A DNA stretch of 64,000 bases from Clostridium sp. (GCA_031292145.1 JARLHR010000043.1:1-64000), one strand, 5' to 3'; counted from the first letter of the stretch, positions 34,806-45,272 are shown. The notes: generated by a model from the letters alone, not told the origin. Made by a program: numbers and translations.

Positions 34806-36899
34806 ATGGGTCAAAAACTTGTAATTGTTGAATCACCAGCAAAAGCAAAAACAATCGGTAAATATTTGGGGAAAAATTATATAGTAGAAGCATCTATGGG
34901 GCATGTTAGAGATTTGCCTAAGAGTACACTAGGTGTTGATATAGAAAATAATTATACTCCCAAGTATATAACTATTAGAGGAAAAGGAGAACTAATAGAT
35001 AAATTAAGAAAAGCTGCGAAGAAAGCAGATAAAGTTTATCTCGCTACGGACCCCGATAGAGAAGGTGAAGCTATCTCATGGCATTTAGCGAATATTTTAA
35101 AGATTTCAGAAGATGATACCTGTAGAATTGTATTTAATGAAGTTACAAAAACAGCAGTAAAAGCATCGATTAAAGAAGCTAGAAAGATAGATTTAGATTT
35201 GGTTGATGCACAACAAGCAAGAAGAATATTAGATAGACTTGTTGGTTATGAGATAAGCCCAATCTTATGGAAGAATGTAAAATGGGGGCTTAGTGCAGGA
35301 AGAGTACAATCAGCTGCTTTAAAATTAATATGTGATAGAGAGAAAGAAATAAATGATTTTGTTCCAAAAGAGTATTGGTCTATAGACTGTATGCTTAAAA
35401 AGGAAAAAAAGAAGTTTCCAGTAAGACTTTCGACGTATAAAGGAAAAAAAATTGAGATAGAAGAAGAAGGTATAGCTAATAGCATTATAAAAGAATTGGA
35501 ATCTGGCAATTTTGTTGTGAAAGCCATAAAAAAAGGCAAGAAAAGTAGAAATCCACTTCCACCTTTTACAACAAGCACACTTCAGCAAGATGCAAATAAA
35601 AAGCTAAACTTTATGACTAAAAGAACTATGGCTGTAGCTCAAGGTCTATATGAGGGTGTTGAGGTAAAAGGTTATGGAACAGTGGGATTGATAACATATA
35701 TGAGAACTGATTCTGTAAGAATTTCTGAAGAGGCACAAGGAAGGGCTAAGGAATTTATTGAAAATACTTATGGGAAAGAATATTTGCCAAGTTCTCCTAG
35801 AATATATAAGGGTAAAAAAAATATTCAAGATGCCCATGAAGCAATAAGACCTACTTATGTGGAAATTACACCTGAGGTTGCAAAAGAAAATTTAACATCG
35901 GAACAATATAAATTATATTCACTAATATGGAATAGGTTCGTAGCAAGTCAGATGGCTTCGTGTGAATTAAAGACAAATTCAATAGACATAGTGAATGGTG
36001 ACTATAAGTTTAAAGCGTCAGGATCAATAATTTCATTCGATGGTTTTATGAGGATATATGAATATTCTAATGAAGAAGATGAAAATTCAGTAATGTTGCC
36101 GGAATTAGAAGAAAATGAAAAGCTTATAGTAGAGTTACTTGAAGGAACTCAACATTTTACGCAACCAGCACCAAGATATACGGAAGCATCTTTTGTTAAA
36201 TTGTTAGAGGAAAAGGAGATAGGTAGACCAAGTACCTATGTGCCGACTATTTCAACTCTGCTTGGAAGAAATTATGTTATTAGAGAAAAGAAAAATTTAA
36301 TTCCTACAGAACTTGGGGGAATAGTAAATAATATTGTAAGTGAATATTTTAAGCAAATTGTAGATGTTGATTTTACAGCAGATATGGAGAAAAAACTTGA
36401 TGATGTTGAAGAGGGAAATGAAAATTGGACTAAAATAGTTGAAGAATTTTTTAATCCTTTAAAGATTGCAATTGAGAAGGCTGAAAAAGAAATATCTAAG
36501 GTAGTCATTGAAGATAGAGTAAGTGATGTAAAATGTGAAAAATGTGGACGTATGATGGTTATTAAAAGAGGTAGATTTGGTGAGTTTTTAGCTTGTCCAG
36601 GATATCCTGAATGTAAAAATGCTAAGCCTATAGTTGAAGAACTAGATGTATCGTGTCCAGAATGCGGAAAAGCAATTGTGGCGAAGAAAAGTAAAAAGGG
36701 TAAGAAGTTTTTTGGATGTGTAGGTTATCCAGAGTGCAAATTTGTAAGTTGGTATGAACCAGTTAAAGAAAAATGTCCAAATTGTAATTCTTATATGGTA
36801 TTAAAATATTCCAAGTCAAAAGGTAAGTATATACAATGTTCAAATAATGAATGTAATCATGTGGAAGAATTAAAAAAAGATAATGAAGAAGAAAAATAG
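34806..36899 (+). CDS. topA: DNA topoisomerase I
   Basis: This 697-aa type IA topoisomerase relaxes negative supercoils. The Toprim domain begins LVIVESPAKAKTIGKYLG, with the acidic LATDPDREGEA motif. The catalytic Tyr298 sits in ITYMRTDS. After the core come three zinc ribbons with four cysteines each (CEKCGRMM with CPGYPEC, CPECGKAI with CVGYPEC, CPNCNSYM with CSNNEC). Length is normal for Firmicutes. It follows dprA by 46 bp in the usual order. Confidence 0.97.
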   Translation: MGQKLVIVESPAKAKTIGKYLGKNYIVEASMGHVRDLPKSTLGVDIENNYTPKYITIRGKGELIDKLRKAAKKADKVYLATDPDREGEAISWHLANILKISEDDTCRIVFNEVTKTAVKASIKEARKIDLDLVDAQQARRILDRLVGYEISPILWKNVKWGLSAGRVQSAALKLICDREKEINDFVPKEYWSIDCMLKKEKKKFPVRLSTYKGKKIEIEEEGIANSIIKELESGNFVVKAIKKGKKSRNPLPPFTTSTLQQDANKKLNFMTKRTMAVAQGLYEGVEVKGYGTVGLITYMRTDSVRISEEAQGRAKEFIENTYGKEYLPSSPRIYKGKKNIQDAHEAIRPTYVEITPEVAKENLTSEQYKLYSLIWNRFVASQMASCELKTNSIDIVNGDYKFKASGSIISFDGFMRIYEYSNEEDENSVMLPELEENEKLIVELLEGTQHFTQPAPRYTEASFVKLLEEKEIGRPSTYVPTISTLLGRNYVIREKKNLIPTELGGIVNNIVSEYFKQIVDVDFTADMEKKLDDVEEGNENWTKIVEEFFNPLKIAIEKAEKEISKVVIEDRVSDVKCEKCGRMMVIKRGRFGEFLACPGYPECKNAKPIVEELDVSCPECGKAIVAKKSKKGKKFFGCVGYPECKFVSWYEPVKEKCPNCNSYMVLKYSKSKGKYIQCSNNECNHVEELKKDNEEEK

Positions 36900-37098
36900 G
36901 GTACAACAAATACATTTGATAAATTAAGTAATATTATTTTGTCGAATTACAAAAAAGAAGTGTTGAAAATGAGAATTTTATGTGATAAACTAGTCTTAAT
37001 AGCAACTTGTAAAAAAATTCAATAAATTTAGAATTTTCTGACAATTAGAACGTTTTATGTAAAAGCTTTGTTATACAGTTGCCAAGGAGGATAATAAG

Positions 37099-37875
37099 AT
37101 GTCATCACTATTAAATAAAACTAGAATGTTAAATAAAATTCTACAGAAATCTGGTACAGAACCTGTGGCATTTCAAGATATATGTACATTATTGAGTGAA
37201 GTTCTTGAGTGTAATGCATACATAATAAGTAAAAAAGGGAAAGTACTTGGATATACTTTTGGAAAAGAATTCGAATGCGAAGCTATGAAGAAAAAAGTAA
37301 TAGAGGATAAAAGGTTCCCAGAAGATTACAATAATACATTGTTAGAGGTTAATGATACTTTAGCTAATCTTCCTAATGAAGGTAGATGTGTATTTCAGGA
37401 AATTGGTAAATGCAAAAAAGTAGATAAGCTATCGACGATTGTGCCTATAATAGGAAGTAGAGAACGTATAGGAACTTTAATACTAGCTAGATTTGGAAAT
37501 CCATTTACAGATGATGATTTGGTTTTAGTAGAATATAGTGCAACTATAGTGGGAATGGAAATGCTTAGAGCTATGCAAGATGAAATTGCAGAAGAAACAA
37601 GAAAAAAAGCTGTAGTTCAGCTAGCAATAGGAACTCTTTCGTATTCTGAATTAGAAGCAGTTGAACATATATTTGATGAATTAAATGGCAATGAAGGCTT
37701 ATTAGTAGCTTCTAAAATAGCTGATAAAGTTGGAATAACTAGAAGCGTTATAGTAAATGCATTAAGAAAATTTGAAAGTGCTGGAGTAATTGAATCTAGA
37801 TCTCTTGGAATGAAAGGAACTTACATTAGAATACTAAATGAAAAATTAGTAGAAGAATTAAGAAAAATTAAATAA
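37099..37875 (+). CDS. codY: GTP/branched-chain-amino-acid-sensing repressor CodY
   Basis: This 258-aa protein shows the CodY GAF sensor domain (about 1-160) and the C-terminal winged helix with [20 protein letters not shown]. It represses stationary-phase, nutrient-scavenging and virulence genes when GTP and branched-chain amino acids are plentiful. AAGGAGG precedes the ATG. It is a single-gene unit, separated from topA by 200 bp and closed by a strong terminator. Confidence 0.97.
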   Translation: MSSLLNKTRMLNKILQKSGTEPVAFQDICTLLSEVLECNAYIISKKGKVLGYTFGKEFECEAMKKKVIEDKRFPEDYNNTLLEVNDTLANLPNEGRCVFQEIGKCKKVDKLSTIVPIIGSRERIGTLILARFGNPFTDDDLVLVEYSATIVGMEMLRAMQDEIAEETRKKAVVQLAIGTLSYSELEAVEHIFDELNGNEGLLVASKIADKVGITRSVIVNALRKFESAGVIESRSLGMKGTYIRILNEKLVEELRKIK

Positions 37876-37878
37876 GGC

Positions 37879-37924
37879 AAAATAGCTATAGGAAACTTTA
37901 ACCTATAGCTATTTTAATTTTTAA
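37879..37924 (+). terminator. Terminator after codY
   Basis: AAATAGCTATAGG pairs perfectly with CCTATAGCTATTT, followed by TAATTTTT. Confidence 0.88.
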
Positions 37925-38014
37925 AAATATACTTTTATAAGAGTTCTTCGTTGAAAATTATATTAATAGCCTGTAATTTTTGTGATAACTGTATCTAAGA
38001 AAAAGACTTTATAC

Positions 38015-38140
38015 AGTTAAGAGGGAAGAAGTAAGAAGTAAGAGATATGGAAGAAAAGCCACAGGCTTTTCGATAAAAATATTTTTTGGAAATCCCGTTC
38101 GGGGATTTCATCATTAACTCTTAGTTCTTAGTTTTTAACT
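38015..38140. repeat. Palindromic MITE-like repeat between codY and rpsB
   Basis: The outer ends AGTTAAGAGG and TTAGTTTTTAACT are imperfect inverted copies. Inside are two perfect small hairpins, GAAAAGCC/GGCTTTTC and GAAATCCC/GGGGATTTC. There is no coding capacity. It differs from the AGGCAT-type family described elsewhere in this window. Confidence 0.6.
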
Positions 38141-38342
38141 AATAAAAAAATCACCAACATATACTAAATAAATTTCTCAATACGTTTCCCTATAGTAAAA
38201 TGTTATAAAAAACTTTTGAAATAGATTCTATGGATTTTATTTTACATATGTATAAATTTAGAATTATATGACAAAACTTTATATAAGCATTGGATTATTT
38301 TTAAAAAGTTAAATTTTAGATGTCTAAATTGAAAAATTTTTG

Positions 38343-38371
38343 TTGATACGTTAAATACCTTATGATATACT
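38343..38371 (+). promoter_or_regulatory. Promoter of rpsB-tsf
   Basis: TTGATA at 38343-38348, a 17-bp spacer and TATACT at 38366-38371 form a good sigma-A promoter, about 112 bases before rpsB. Confidence 0.75.
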
Positions 38372-38379
38372 ACTAAAGG

Positions 38380-38482
38380 TAAGAAATACACACACTACCC
38401 AATTGATGAATTAGGTGCTCTTTATTTTGAGAGGAATTTATTAGCGGAAGGTAGTGGAGGTAAAAACCAAGGAGGTAACAAA
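38380..38482 (+). promoter_or_regulatory. Structured leader of rpsB
   Basis: The leader carries CACTACC near 38393 and GGTAGTG near 38450, which can pair across the whole region, plus internal AATT-rich stems. Leaders of rpsB are commonly bound by S2 for feedback control. That this one is such an element is inferred from position and pairing. Confidence 0.45.
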
Positions 38483-39184
38483 ATGTCAGTAATATCAATG
38501 AAACAATTATTAGAAGCAGGTGTACATTTCGGACACCAAACAAGAAGATGGAACCCTAAAATGGCTCCATATATATTCACAGAAAGAAATGGGATATATA
38601 TCATAGATCTTCAAAAAACAGTAAAGAAAGCTGAAGAAGCTTATAACTTCATTAGACAAGTATCAGAAGAAGGTAAAGATATACTTTTTGTTGGTACAAA
38701 GAAACAAGCTCAAGAAGCAATTCAAGAAGAAGCAATCAGAAGTAATATGCATTTCGTAAATAACAGATGGTTAGGTGGAATGTTAACAAACTTCTCAACT
38801 ATCAAAGGTAGAATTAGAAAATTAGAACAAATCGAAAAAATGCAAGAAGATGGAACTTTTGATGTTCTTCCTAAGAAAGAAGTTATAAAGCTTAAGGGAG
38901 AAATGGAAAAGCTTGAAAAGAATCTTGGTGGTATCAGAAACTTAGATGCTTCAAAAGTTGGAGCTATGTTTATAGTTGATCCAAGAAAAGAAAAAAATGC
39001 TATATTAGAAGCTAAAATATTGGGAATACCAGTAGTTGCTATTGTAGATACTAACTGTGATCCAGAAGAAGTTGATTATGTAATTCCAGGTAATGATGAT
39101 GCAATTAGAGCCGTTAAATTAATAACTGCTAAAATGGCTGATGCTATTATAGAAGCAAGACAAGGCGAAGAAATAGCTGAATAA
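38483..39184 (+). CDS. rpsB: 30S ribosomal protein S2
   Basis: This 233-aa protein begins [20 protein letters not shown], the S2 signature, and contains [15 protein letters not shown] and [13 protein letters not shown]2 joins the small subunit late and lies near the platform. AAGGAGG precedes the ATG. It is followed by a terminator-like hairpin and then tsf, the universal rpsB-tsf pair. Confidence 0.97.
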   Translation: MSVISMKQLLEAGVHFGHQTRRWNPKMAPYIFTERNGIYIIDLQKTVKKAEEAYNFIRQVSEEGKDILFVGTKKQAQEAIQEEAIRSNMHFVNNRWLGGMLTNFSTIKGRIRKLEQIEKMQEDGTFDVLPKKEVIKLKGEMEKLEKNLGGIRNLDASKVGAMFIVDPRKEKNAILEAKILGIPVVAIVDTNCDPEEVDYVIPGNDDAIRAVKLITAKMADAIIEARQGEEIAE

Positions 39185-39186
39185 TT

Positions 39187-39232
39187 TCAATAAGGGGTAA
39201 GTGAATTAACGCAGTTACCCTTTTATTGAATG
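39187..39232 (+). terminator. Attenuator-type hairpin between rpsB and tsf
   Basis: CAATAAGGGGTAA pairs with TTACCCTTTTATTG. It has a weak T run, so partial readthrough to tsf is likely. Confidence 0.6.
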
Positions 39233-39391
39233 TTAAGGATTACTTTATCTCATAACTAACTTAGATTATCAGCATGCATTTAAGTTAATGTCAATTTAAA
39301 TTAGCTTATGGATAAGTTCAACTAAAATTCAGATGAATATATGAAATTAACTGAATTAAGTTTCACTTGATAATAGAGGAGGATTTATATT

Positions 39392-40309
39392 ATGGCAAAT
39401 ATATCAGCACAATTAGTTAAAGAACTAAGAGAAATGACTGGAGCTAAAATGATGGATTGTAAAAAAGCTTTAGTTGAAACAGAAGGAAATATTGAAAAGG
39501 CTGTAGAATTTTTAAGAGAAAAAGGGCTTGCAGATGCAGCTAAGAAATCAGGGAGAGTTGCTGCTGAAGGTATAGTTAAGACATATATTGCAGAAGATAA
39601 GAAAAAGGGAGCAGTTCTTGAATTTAACTGCGAAACAGACTTCGTTGCTGCTAATGATGAATTTGTTGCTTTTGCTGAAAAATTAGCTAAAATGGTAGTT
39701 GAAACATCAGCTACAACAGTTGAAGAACTTCTTAATGAAAAATTTGATGGAGAAGCTTCAGTTTCAGATAGCTTAAAAGCTTTAATAGCTAAGCTTGGAG
39801 AAAACATGACAGTAAGAAGATTTACTAAGTTCTCACTTGAAAACGGAGTAGTTAGTAGTTATATTCACGGTGGTGGAAGAATCGGAGTTTTATTAGAAGT
39901 TGCTTGTGATAAAGCTTCAGAAGTTCTTGATGAAGTTTCAAAAGAAGTTTGTATGCAAATTGCTGCAGCAAATCCATTATTCTTGAGTAAGGCTGATGTA
40001 GATACAGAATCTATGGAAAAAGAAAAAGAAATCTACAGAGTTCAAGCTTTAAATGAAGGAAAACCTGAAAATATCGTTGAAAAAATGGTTATGGGAAGAA
40101 TTCAAAAGTACTTCAAAGAAGTTTGTCTTTTAGAGCAACTATGGGTTAAAGATGGCGATAAGTCAATTACAAAATTCTTAGAAGAAAAATCTAAAGAGGT
40201 TGGTTCTCCAGTTACTGTAACTAGATTCGTAAGATACGAAAGAGGAGAAGGAATCGAAGTTGAAAAGGTAGACTTTGCTGAAGAAGTTGCAAGACAAATC
40301 GGTAAATAG
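39392..40309 (+). CDS. tsf: Elongation factor Ts
   Basis: This 305-aa protein is the nucleotide exchange factor for EF-Tu. The N-terminal UBA-like domain has [17 protein letters not shown] and the core domain has [21 protein letters not shown] precedes the ATG. Its length matches family members, and a terminator follows. Confidence 0.97.
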   Translation: MANISAQLVKELREMTGAKMMDCKKALVETEGNIEKAVEFLREKGLADAAKKSGRVAAEGIVKTYIAEDKKKGAVLEFNCETDFVAANDEFVAFAEKLAKMVVETSATTVEELLNEKFDGEASVSDSLKALIAKLGENMTVRRFTKFSLENGVVSSYIHGGGRIGVLLEVACDKASEVLDEVSKEVCMQIAAANPLFLSKADVDTESMEKEKEIYRVQALNEGKPENIVEKMVMGRIQKYFKEVCLLEQLWVKDGDKSITKFLEEKSKEVGSPVTVTRFVRYERGEGIEVEKVDFAEEVARQIGK

Positions 40310-40321
40310 TTTAAACCTGTA

Positions 40322-40348
40322 AGAGAACACTTTGTGTTCTCTTTTTTT
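40322..40348 (+). terminator. Terminator after tsf
   Basis: AGAGAACAC and GTGTTCTCT form a perfect 9-bp stem with a TTT loop, then a T run. Confidence 0.92.
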
Positions 40349-40361
40349 AAGAAATAAAGTA

Positions 40362-40562
40362 AGGCACAATCAAGAAAATAATAGACCAGTATGCTCGTCT
40401 ATTTCGCGTCATACTGCGTCAGTAAATTCTACTAATAGCCCCACTATGAGCAGAATTTGCTTCCTTGTCTGACACAAAATATACACATTAAGAAAGAGCA
40501 GCTATGCTGCATATAAGAACATCTAATAGCATCTTTGGTCTATTATTTTCTTTCATGTGCCT
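40362..40562. repeat. MITE-like repeat, family 1, copy between tsf and pyrH
   Basis: This 201-bp element has terminal inverted repeats of about 27 bp: AGGCACAATCAAGAAAATAA at the left and the inverse of this at the right, ending TTTCTTTCATGTGCCT. The interior is non-coding. The same type of end occurs at 42038, 43985, 49021 and 63206. Confidence 0.75.
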
Positions 40563-40757
40563 AAATATAGTAAAAGAAGTTTTAATATAATGGAAAGTAG
40601 TATCAATATAATTTTTATAAATGAAGATTATGACTACATATTCATACATGACTTCTTCTAAACTTTAGAGGAAGATTGTATTTCAATAAAATAAAATTTC
40701 ATCTAAAGTTATGAATGACTTGATATAATCCCTAAAAGATTCAGGAGGTAATTAGAA

Positions 40758-41471
40758 ATGGCAGAGTGTAAATACAAGAGAGTAATTTTAAAACTTTCAG
40801 GAGAGGCATTAGCTGGAGTAGGCGGATTTGGACTTGATTTTAATGTGGCAAAGAGAATAGCTCTTGAAATTAAAGAATTAATTGATATGGGCGTTGAAGT
40901 GGGCGCTGTAGTTGGTGGCGGAAATATTTGGAGAGGAAGAGAAGGTCAAGGTATGGATAGAACCACTGCAGATTATATGGGAATGATGGCAACTTGTATA
41001 AATGCATTGGCACTTCAAGATTCATTAGAACAAGTTGGGGTTAAAACAAGAGTACAAACTGCTATAGAAATGAAGGAAATTGCAGAACCATTTATAAGAA
41101 GAAGAGCAATGAGGCATTTGGAAAAGGGTAGAGTAGTAATTTTTGCTGCAGGAACAGGAAATCCATATTTTTCAACAGATACTACTGCTGCACTCCGAGC
41201 AGCTGAAATTGAAGCTGATGTAATTCTTTTGGCTAAAAAAGTTGATGGAGTTTATGATAAAGATCCTCATAAGTATTCAGATGCGAAAAAATATGATACA
41301 CTATCATATATAGAAGTATTAGATCAAGGATTACAAGTGATGGATTCTACAGCAACTTCGTTGTGTATGGATAACGAAATTCCGATTTTGGTATTTGGAT
41401 TAGATGATCCGGGAAATATTAAGAGAGCAATGTATGGAGAAAATATAGGTACATTAGTTAAAAGTAAGTAG
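40758..41471 (+). CDS. pyrH: UMP kinase
   Basis: This 237-aa bacterial UMP kinase (amino-acid-kinase fold) turns UMP into UDP. Motifs: [10 protein letters not shown] at the start, [10 protein letters not shown] and [20 protein letters not shown]. It has the family length and no relation to eukaryotic UMP/CMP kinases. TCAGGAGG precedes the ATG. It is 10 bp from frr, with which it is probably co-transcribed. Confidence 0.97.
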   Translation: MAECKYKRVILKLSGEALAGVGGFGLDFNVAKRIALEIKELIDMGVEVGAVVGGGNIWRGREGQGMDRTTADYMGMMATCINALALQDSLEQVGVKTRVQTAIEMKEIAEPFIRRRAMRHLEKGRVVIFAAGTGNPYFSTDTTAALRAAEIEADVILLAKKVDGVYDKDPHKYSDAKKYDTLSYIEVLDQGLQVMDSTATSLCMDNEIPILVFGLDDPGNIKRAMYGENIGTLVKSK

Positions 41472-41481
41472 GAGGAAAATC

Positions 41482-42039
41482 ATGATTAAGGATATTATTA
41501 AAAATGCAGAAGAAAAAATGAGTAAAACAATATCTGTATTAAAATCAGATTTATCAACAATGAAGGCAGGGAGAGCGAATCCAACAATGCTTGATAGAAT
41601 TCAAGTAGATTATTATGGTAGTATGTGTCCACTTAATCAAGTGGCAAATGTTTCAGCTCCAGAGCCAAGAGTACTTATGATAACACCATGGGAAAAACCT
41701 CTTTTAAAAGAGATTGAAAAAGCTATTTTAAAATCAGATTTAGGGTTAAATCCATCAAATGATGGATCAATCATCAGATTAGTAGTGCCAGAATTAACAG
41801 AAGAAACTAGAAAAGTACTTGTTAAAAATGTTAAGAAAACTGGAGAAGAAGCTAAGGTAGCTGTTAGATCTATCAGAAAGGCTGCTAACGATAAAATTAA
41901 GGCACTAAAAAAAGATGCGGATTTATCAGAAGATCAAATTAAAAAAGCTGAAGATGATGTTCAAAAGAAGACTGATGCAGTTGTAAAGGAAATAGATTCT
42001 ATAATTGCTGCAAAGGAAAAAGAGGTCTTATCAGTTTAG
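41482..42039 (+). CDS. frr: Ribosome recycling factor
   Basis: This 185-aa protein splits post-termination ribosomes together with EF-G. It shows LKAGRANP-type (STMKAGRANPTMLDRIQVDY) and the conserved VRSIRKAANDKIK. TAGGAGG precedes the ATG. The last two bases of its stop codon are also the first bases of a MITE-like repeat. Confidence 0.97.
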   Translation: MIKDIIKNAEEKMSKTISVLKSDLSTMKAGRANPTMLDRIQVDYYGSMCPLNQVANVSAPEPRVLMITPWEKPLLKEIEKAILKSDLGLNPSNDGSIIRLVVPELTEETRKVLVKNVKKTGEEAKVAVRSIRKAANDKIKALKKDADLSEDQIKKAEDDVQKKTDAVVKEIDSIIAAKEKEVLSV

Positions 42040-42198
42040 GGATCTTCAAAAAATAACTAGTCAGATTCTGGTCTATTTTGTGCTATGGCTTCATCACCAC
42101 CACAACCCTTACATAGCTCGCTATGCGCGGGTTATGGTTCTTCGCCTAGCGTAAAATATCCTCGGAATCTTTGACTTGTTATTTTATTTCAGATCGCT
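42038..42198. repeat. MITE-like repeat, family 1, copy after frr
   Basis: This 161-bp element starts AGGGATCTTCAAAAAATAAC and ends CTTGTTATTTTATTTCAGATCGCT, the inverse pattern with a few mismatches. It begins inside the frr stop codon. Confidence 0.65.
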
Positions 42199-42207
42199 TA
42201 AAGTTTA

Positions 42208-42233
42208 AAACCTGCTAAGAGAGCAGGTTTTTT
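42208..42233 (+). terminator. Terminator after frr
   Basis: AAACCTGCT and AGCAGGTTT form a perfect stem with a five-base loop, then a T run. Confidence 0.9.
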
Positions 42234-42349
42234 CATTAAGGAGACAAGTGAAACTATAGAAATTAAGATTCAAATTTAAAGTGATTTTGTATAAAAATTA
42301 CTTAGATGTGTATATGGCAAAGTTTTTTATGAACTAGGGGGATGAAAAC

Positions 42350-43108
42350 ATGCTGAAAATTTTTACTTCAAAAAAACAAGATAGTGGAAGTGTTGAATTG
42401 GATATGAATAACATACCAAATCACATAGCTATAATAATGGATGGAAATGGACGATGGGCTAAAGAAAAAAAATTGCCTAGAAGTATGGGACATAAAGCGG
42501 GCATGGAAACTATTAGAATAATTTTGAAAGAAGCTACTAGACTAGGTGTTAAGAATTTAACTTTATATGCTTTTTCAACTGAGAACTGGTCTAGACCTAA
42601 AGAAGAAGTTGGGGCGATAATGAAGTTATTAGTCACTTATTTAAATAAGGAACTGAAAGAATGTCATGAAAATGGTGTAAAAATGAATCTTTTAGGGGAT
42701 ATTACACGATTACCAGAGGAGTGTAAAAAGGCGTTAAACAATGCTATGGAAACTACTAAGAACAATACGAAAATAAATTTGAACTTTGCTTTGAATTATG
42801 GCGGAAGAGATGAGATAATTAGGGCAATAAAACTTATTAGTTTAGATGTAAAAAATAATAAAATAGCAGAAGAAGATATAGATGAAGCGTTAATAAAGAA
42901 TTATTTATATACTAAAGACATACCAGATCCTGATTTAATTATAAGACCATCTGGAGAGCAGCGACTTAGTAATTTCTTGTTATGGCAATGTGCTTATTCT
43001 GAGTTTTGGTACTCACATATAAACTGGCCAGAATTTAAAGAAAAAGACTTGAGAAGAGCTATTGCAGATTATCAAAATAGGGATAGACGATTTGGAAAAG
43101 TTAAATAG
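42350..43108 (+). CDS. uppS: Isoprenyl (undecaprenyl) diphosphate synthase
   Basis: This 252-aa cis-prenyltransferase makes the C55 lipid carrier for cell-wall synthesis. The catalytic Asp31 is in IIMDGNGRWA. LNFALNYGGRDEI and RPSGEQRLSNFLLWQ are the other family signatures. GGGGGATG lies before the ATG. The gene is 15 bp from cdsA, the usual pair. Confidence 0.96.
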   Translation: MLKIFTSKKQDSGSVELDMNNIPNHIAIIMDGNGRWAKEKKLPRSMGHKAGMETIRIILKEATRLGVKNLTLYAFSTENWSRPKEEVGAIMKLLVTYLNKELKECHENGVKMNLLGDITRLPEECKKALNNAMETTKNNTKINLNFALNYGGRDEIIRAIKLISLDVKNNKIAEEDIDEALIKNYLYTKDIPDPDLIIRPSGEQRLSNFLLWQCAYSEFWYSHINWPEFKEKDLRRAIADYQNRDRRFGKVK

Positions 43109-43123
43109 AGGAGTGGTTGGATT

Positions 43124-43918
43124 TTGAAATCTAATAATAGATATTTAGGCGCTGCGATGATTGCTCCGTTTATAATATTTGTTTTTCTTGGAGGAATTTA
43201 TCTTAAAGGATTTGTATTGGTACTATCTGGAATAGCACTTTGGGAATTCTATAGCGCAGTTAAAGAAAAAAATCTCAAACCAATAAAAAGTATCGGGTAC
43301 ATTTTATTAGCAATGTATTATATATTGAATAATAATTTTGAACTTATGATGTATATACTTGTTATCGCATCATTTATGTTATTAATAGTTCCGGTCATAA
43401 ATTTAAAGTATACTTTTATTGATGTTTCGGTAACGTTACTGGGTGTTATTTATTGTGGAATTTTATTTAGTTTCGTATATTTAGTTAGTGCAAAGCCATT
43501 TGGAGAATATTTGGTTTGGATAATATTTATTGGTTCATGGCTTTCAGATACGGCCGCTTTTTATAGTGGAAAATTATTTGGAAAGCATAAACTTTCACCT
43601 AAGGTATCGCCTAAAAAAACAATAGAGGGTTCAGTTGGAGGACTTATTGGAGCAACAATTTTTACTGGTTTTTTTGGAGTTATAATACAGCATTATATAC
43701 ATATTATGCCGGTATATAATTATTTTCTAATAGGTGTGTTGTGTGGTTTGTTTGGACAATTGGGAGATTTAGTAGCTTCCTCTATAAAAAGATATGTAGA
43801 TATTAAGGATTATAGTAATTTAATTCCAGGGCATGGAGGGATACTAGATAGGTTTGATAGTATAATATTTTCGTCAACAGTTGTATTTTATTATCTGACT
43901 TTCATAATAAAAATTTAA
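43124..43918 (+). CDS. cdsA: CDP-diacylglycerol synthase
   Basis: This 264-aa membrane enzyme makes CDP-diacylglycerol from phosphatidic acid and CTP. About seven transmembrane helices are visible. The C-terminal signature reads SSIKRYVDIKDYSNLIPGHG followed by GILDRFDS. It uses a TTG start behind AGAGGAG. A strong terminator follows. Confidence 0.95.
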   Translation: MKSNNRYLGAAMIAPFIIFVFLGGIYLKGFVLVLSGIALWEFYSAVKEKNLKPIKSIGYILLAMYYILNNNFELMMYILVIASFMLLIVPVINLKYTFIDVSVTLLGVIYCGILFSFVYLVSAKPFGEYLVWIIFIGSWLSDTAAFYSGKLFGKHKLSPKVSPKKTIEGSVGGLIGATIFTGFFGVIIQHYIHIMPVYNYFLIGVLCGLFGQLGDLVASSIKRYVDIKDYSNLIPGHGGILDRFDSIIFSSTVVFYYLTFIIKI

Positions 43919-43930
43919 TAATAAAAATAG

Positions 43931-43976
43931 AAGTCTATGTTTTCTTTTTTTTAATTTAAAGAAAACGTAGGCTTTG
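43931..43976 (+). terminator. Terminator after cdsA
   Basis: AAGTCTATGTTTTC pairs with GAAAACGTAGGCTT (two G-U pairs), loop T-rich. Confidence 0.75.
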
Positions 43977-43984
43977 TTATATTT

Positions 43985-44078
43985 AGGGACATTCAAAAAA
44001 ATAACAAATCAATCTGATTCTTTGTCTGATGAAAAATAATCGTGGCATTTTTGACTTGTTATTTTCTTTCATGTCCCT
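43985..44078. repeat. MITE-like repeat, family 1, short copy after cdsA
   Basis: This 94-bp element begins AGGGACATTCAAAAAAATAAC and ends GTTATTTTCTTTCATGTCCCT. It is the smallest complete copy in the window. Confidence 0.72.
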
Positions 44079-44208
44079 TATTAAAAAGTTCTTAGTTAGT
44101 AATGTAAAGATAATATTATAATTGGTATTAAATTCATGTTATGAAGTCTTTAAGGTAAAGTTGTAAGCATATACTATAATAAAAAAAGAAAATAAAGTTG
44201 GTGAGGTG

Positions 44209-45174
44209 ATGAATATTTTTAAGACATATAAAAAACTCTTCTCACTTTTGTTGTCTCTTATATTTGTAACAATCGGAACTTTTTTTATAAAATATTATTT
44301 TAAGCCTTTTATATTTATGGTTCTGATGATTATAATTTGCACGCCAATATATAAAGGTATCATTAAAGCCAAGGTTCCTAATAAGATAGCTGGAGCCATA
44401 AGTATTATTCTTGTTAATATTATTATAATTCTTGTGGCAATATATTTAGGAAGTGAAATATTTGCTTTATCAAAAAAAATATATTTAGATAATTTGGAAA
44501 AAATAAATAAACTTATTCAGGATATTTCCAATACTTTAAATGTGGATTTTAGCAATTTTAAGATTGGGAAAAGTGTTATTTCTATAATCAATGATCAAAA
44601 TATAAGAGAAGGGGCTGTAAGCACTGGAGAGAGTATTTTGGCTTATTTTATAGGGAATATTTGTACATTTTTTGTCTTGATAGATAGGGCGAAAATGTTG
44701 GAAGTGATTTCTATGTTGCTTCCAAAAGAGATTATATTTAAGTTTAGAAATCAAAAAAAAAATGTTACTCAAATGATGGGGATAGAAGGAATGCTTGTTC
44801 TTATTTCAACATTAGAGATAATAAGCGGATTTTTCATACTTAAAGTTCCTAATTTCTTTATGCTGGGTATTACGTGTGGCATCCTAGATATTTTGCCTTA
44901 CGTAGGAACAGTAATTGTATTTATTCCGATTATAATATACAATATTATAATGAAGAAATTTATTATTGCGTTTGGGTTAATGTGTTTATATATATTAGTA
45001 CAAATTATCAGGGAAATATTAGAGGCTAAATTTTTAGGGGATAAATTGGATATTCATCCCCTTGTTATACTGTTATCTATATATATTGGAGTGAAGCTAT
45101 TTGGTGTATTAGGAATATTAGTCGGACCAATGTATAGTATTTTAGCAAAAGAAATAATCTATAGCACAGACTAA
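44209..45174 (+). CDS. AI-2E family (UPF0118/YtvI-like) membrane protein
   Basis: This 321-aa protein has about seven transmembrane helices. The C-terminal half carries the family pattern GILDILPYVGTVIVFIPIII and FLGDKLDIHPLVILLSIYIG. Members are proposed transporters or Na+/H+ antiporters; the substrate is unknown. GGTGAGG overlaps the start region, and ATG 44209 is preferred over the GTG just before it. It is inserted between cdsA and dxr, where Bacillus has no such gene. Confidence 0.85.
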   Translation: MNIFKTYKKLFSLLLSLIFVTIGTFFIKYYFKPFIFMVLMIIICTPIYKGIIKAKVPNKIAGAISIILVNIIIILVAIYLGSEIFALSKKIYLDNLEKINKLIQDISNTLNVDFSNFKIGKSVISIINDQNIREGAVSTGESILAYFIGNICTFFVLIDRAKMLEVISMLLPKEIIFKFRNQKKNVTQMMGIEGMLVLISTLEIISGFFILKVPNFFMLGITCGILDILPYVGTVIVFIPIIIYNIIMKKFIIAFGLMCLYILVQIIREILEAKFLGDKLDIHPLVILLSIYIGVKLFGVLGILVGPMYSILAKEIIYSTD

Positions 45175-45175
45175 T

Positions 45176-45272
45176 GCAGTTATCAATTAACAGTTAACAA
45201 TGACGGGTGAAATTCTTTCGGAATTTCAGTCATAATTGAACAGTGATAATTAATAATTGATAATTGTAATGC
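45176..45272. repeat. Palindromic repeat (second MITE type) upstream of dxr
   Basis: Ends GCAGTTATCAATTA and TAATTGATAATTGTAATGC are imperfect inverted copies. The centre has GAAATTC/GGAATTTC. It starts two bases after the preceding stop codon. Confidence 0.6.
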
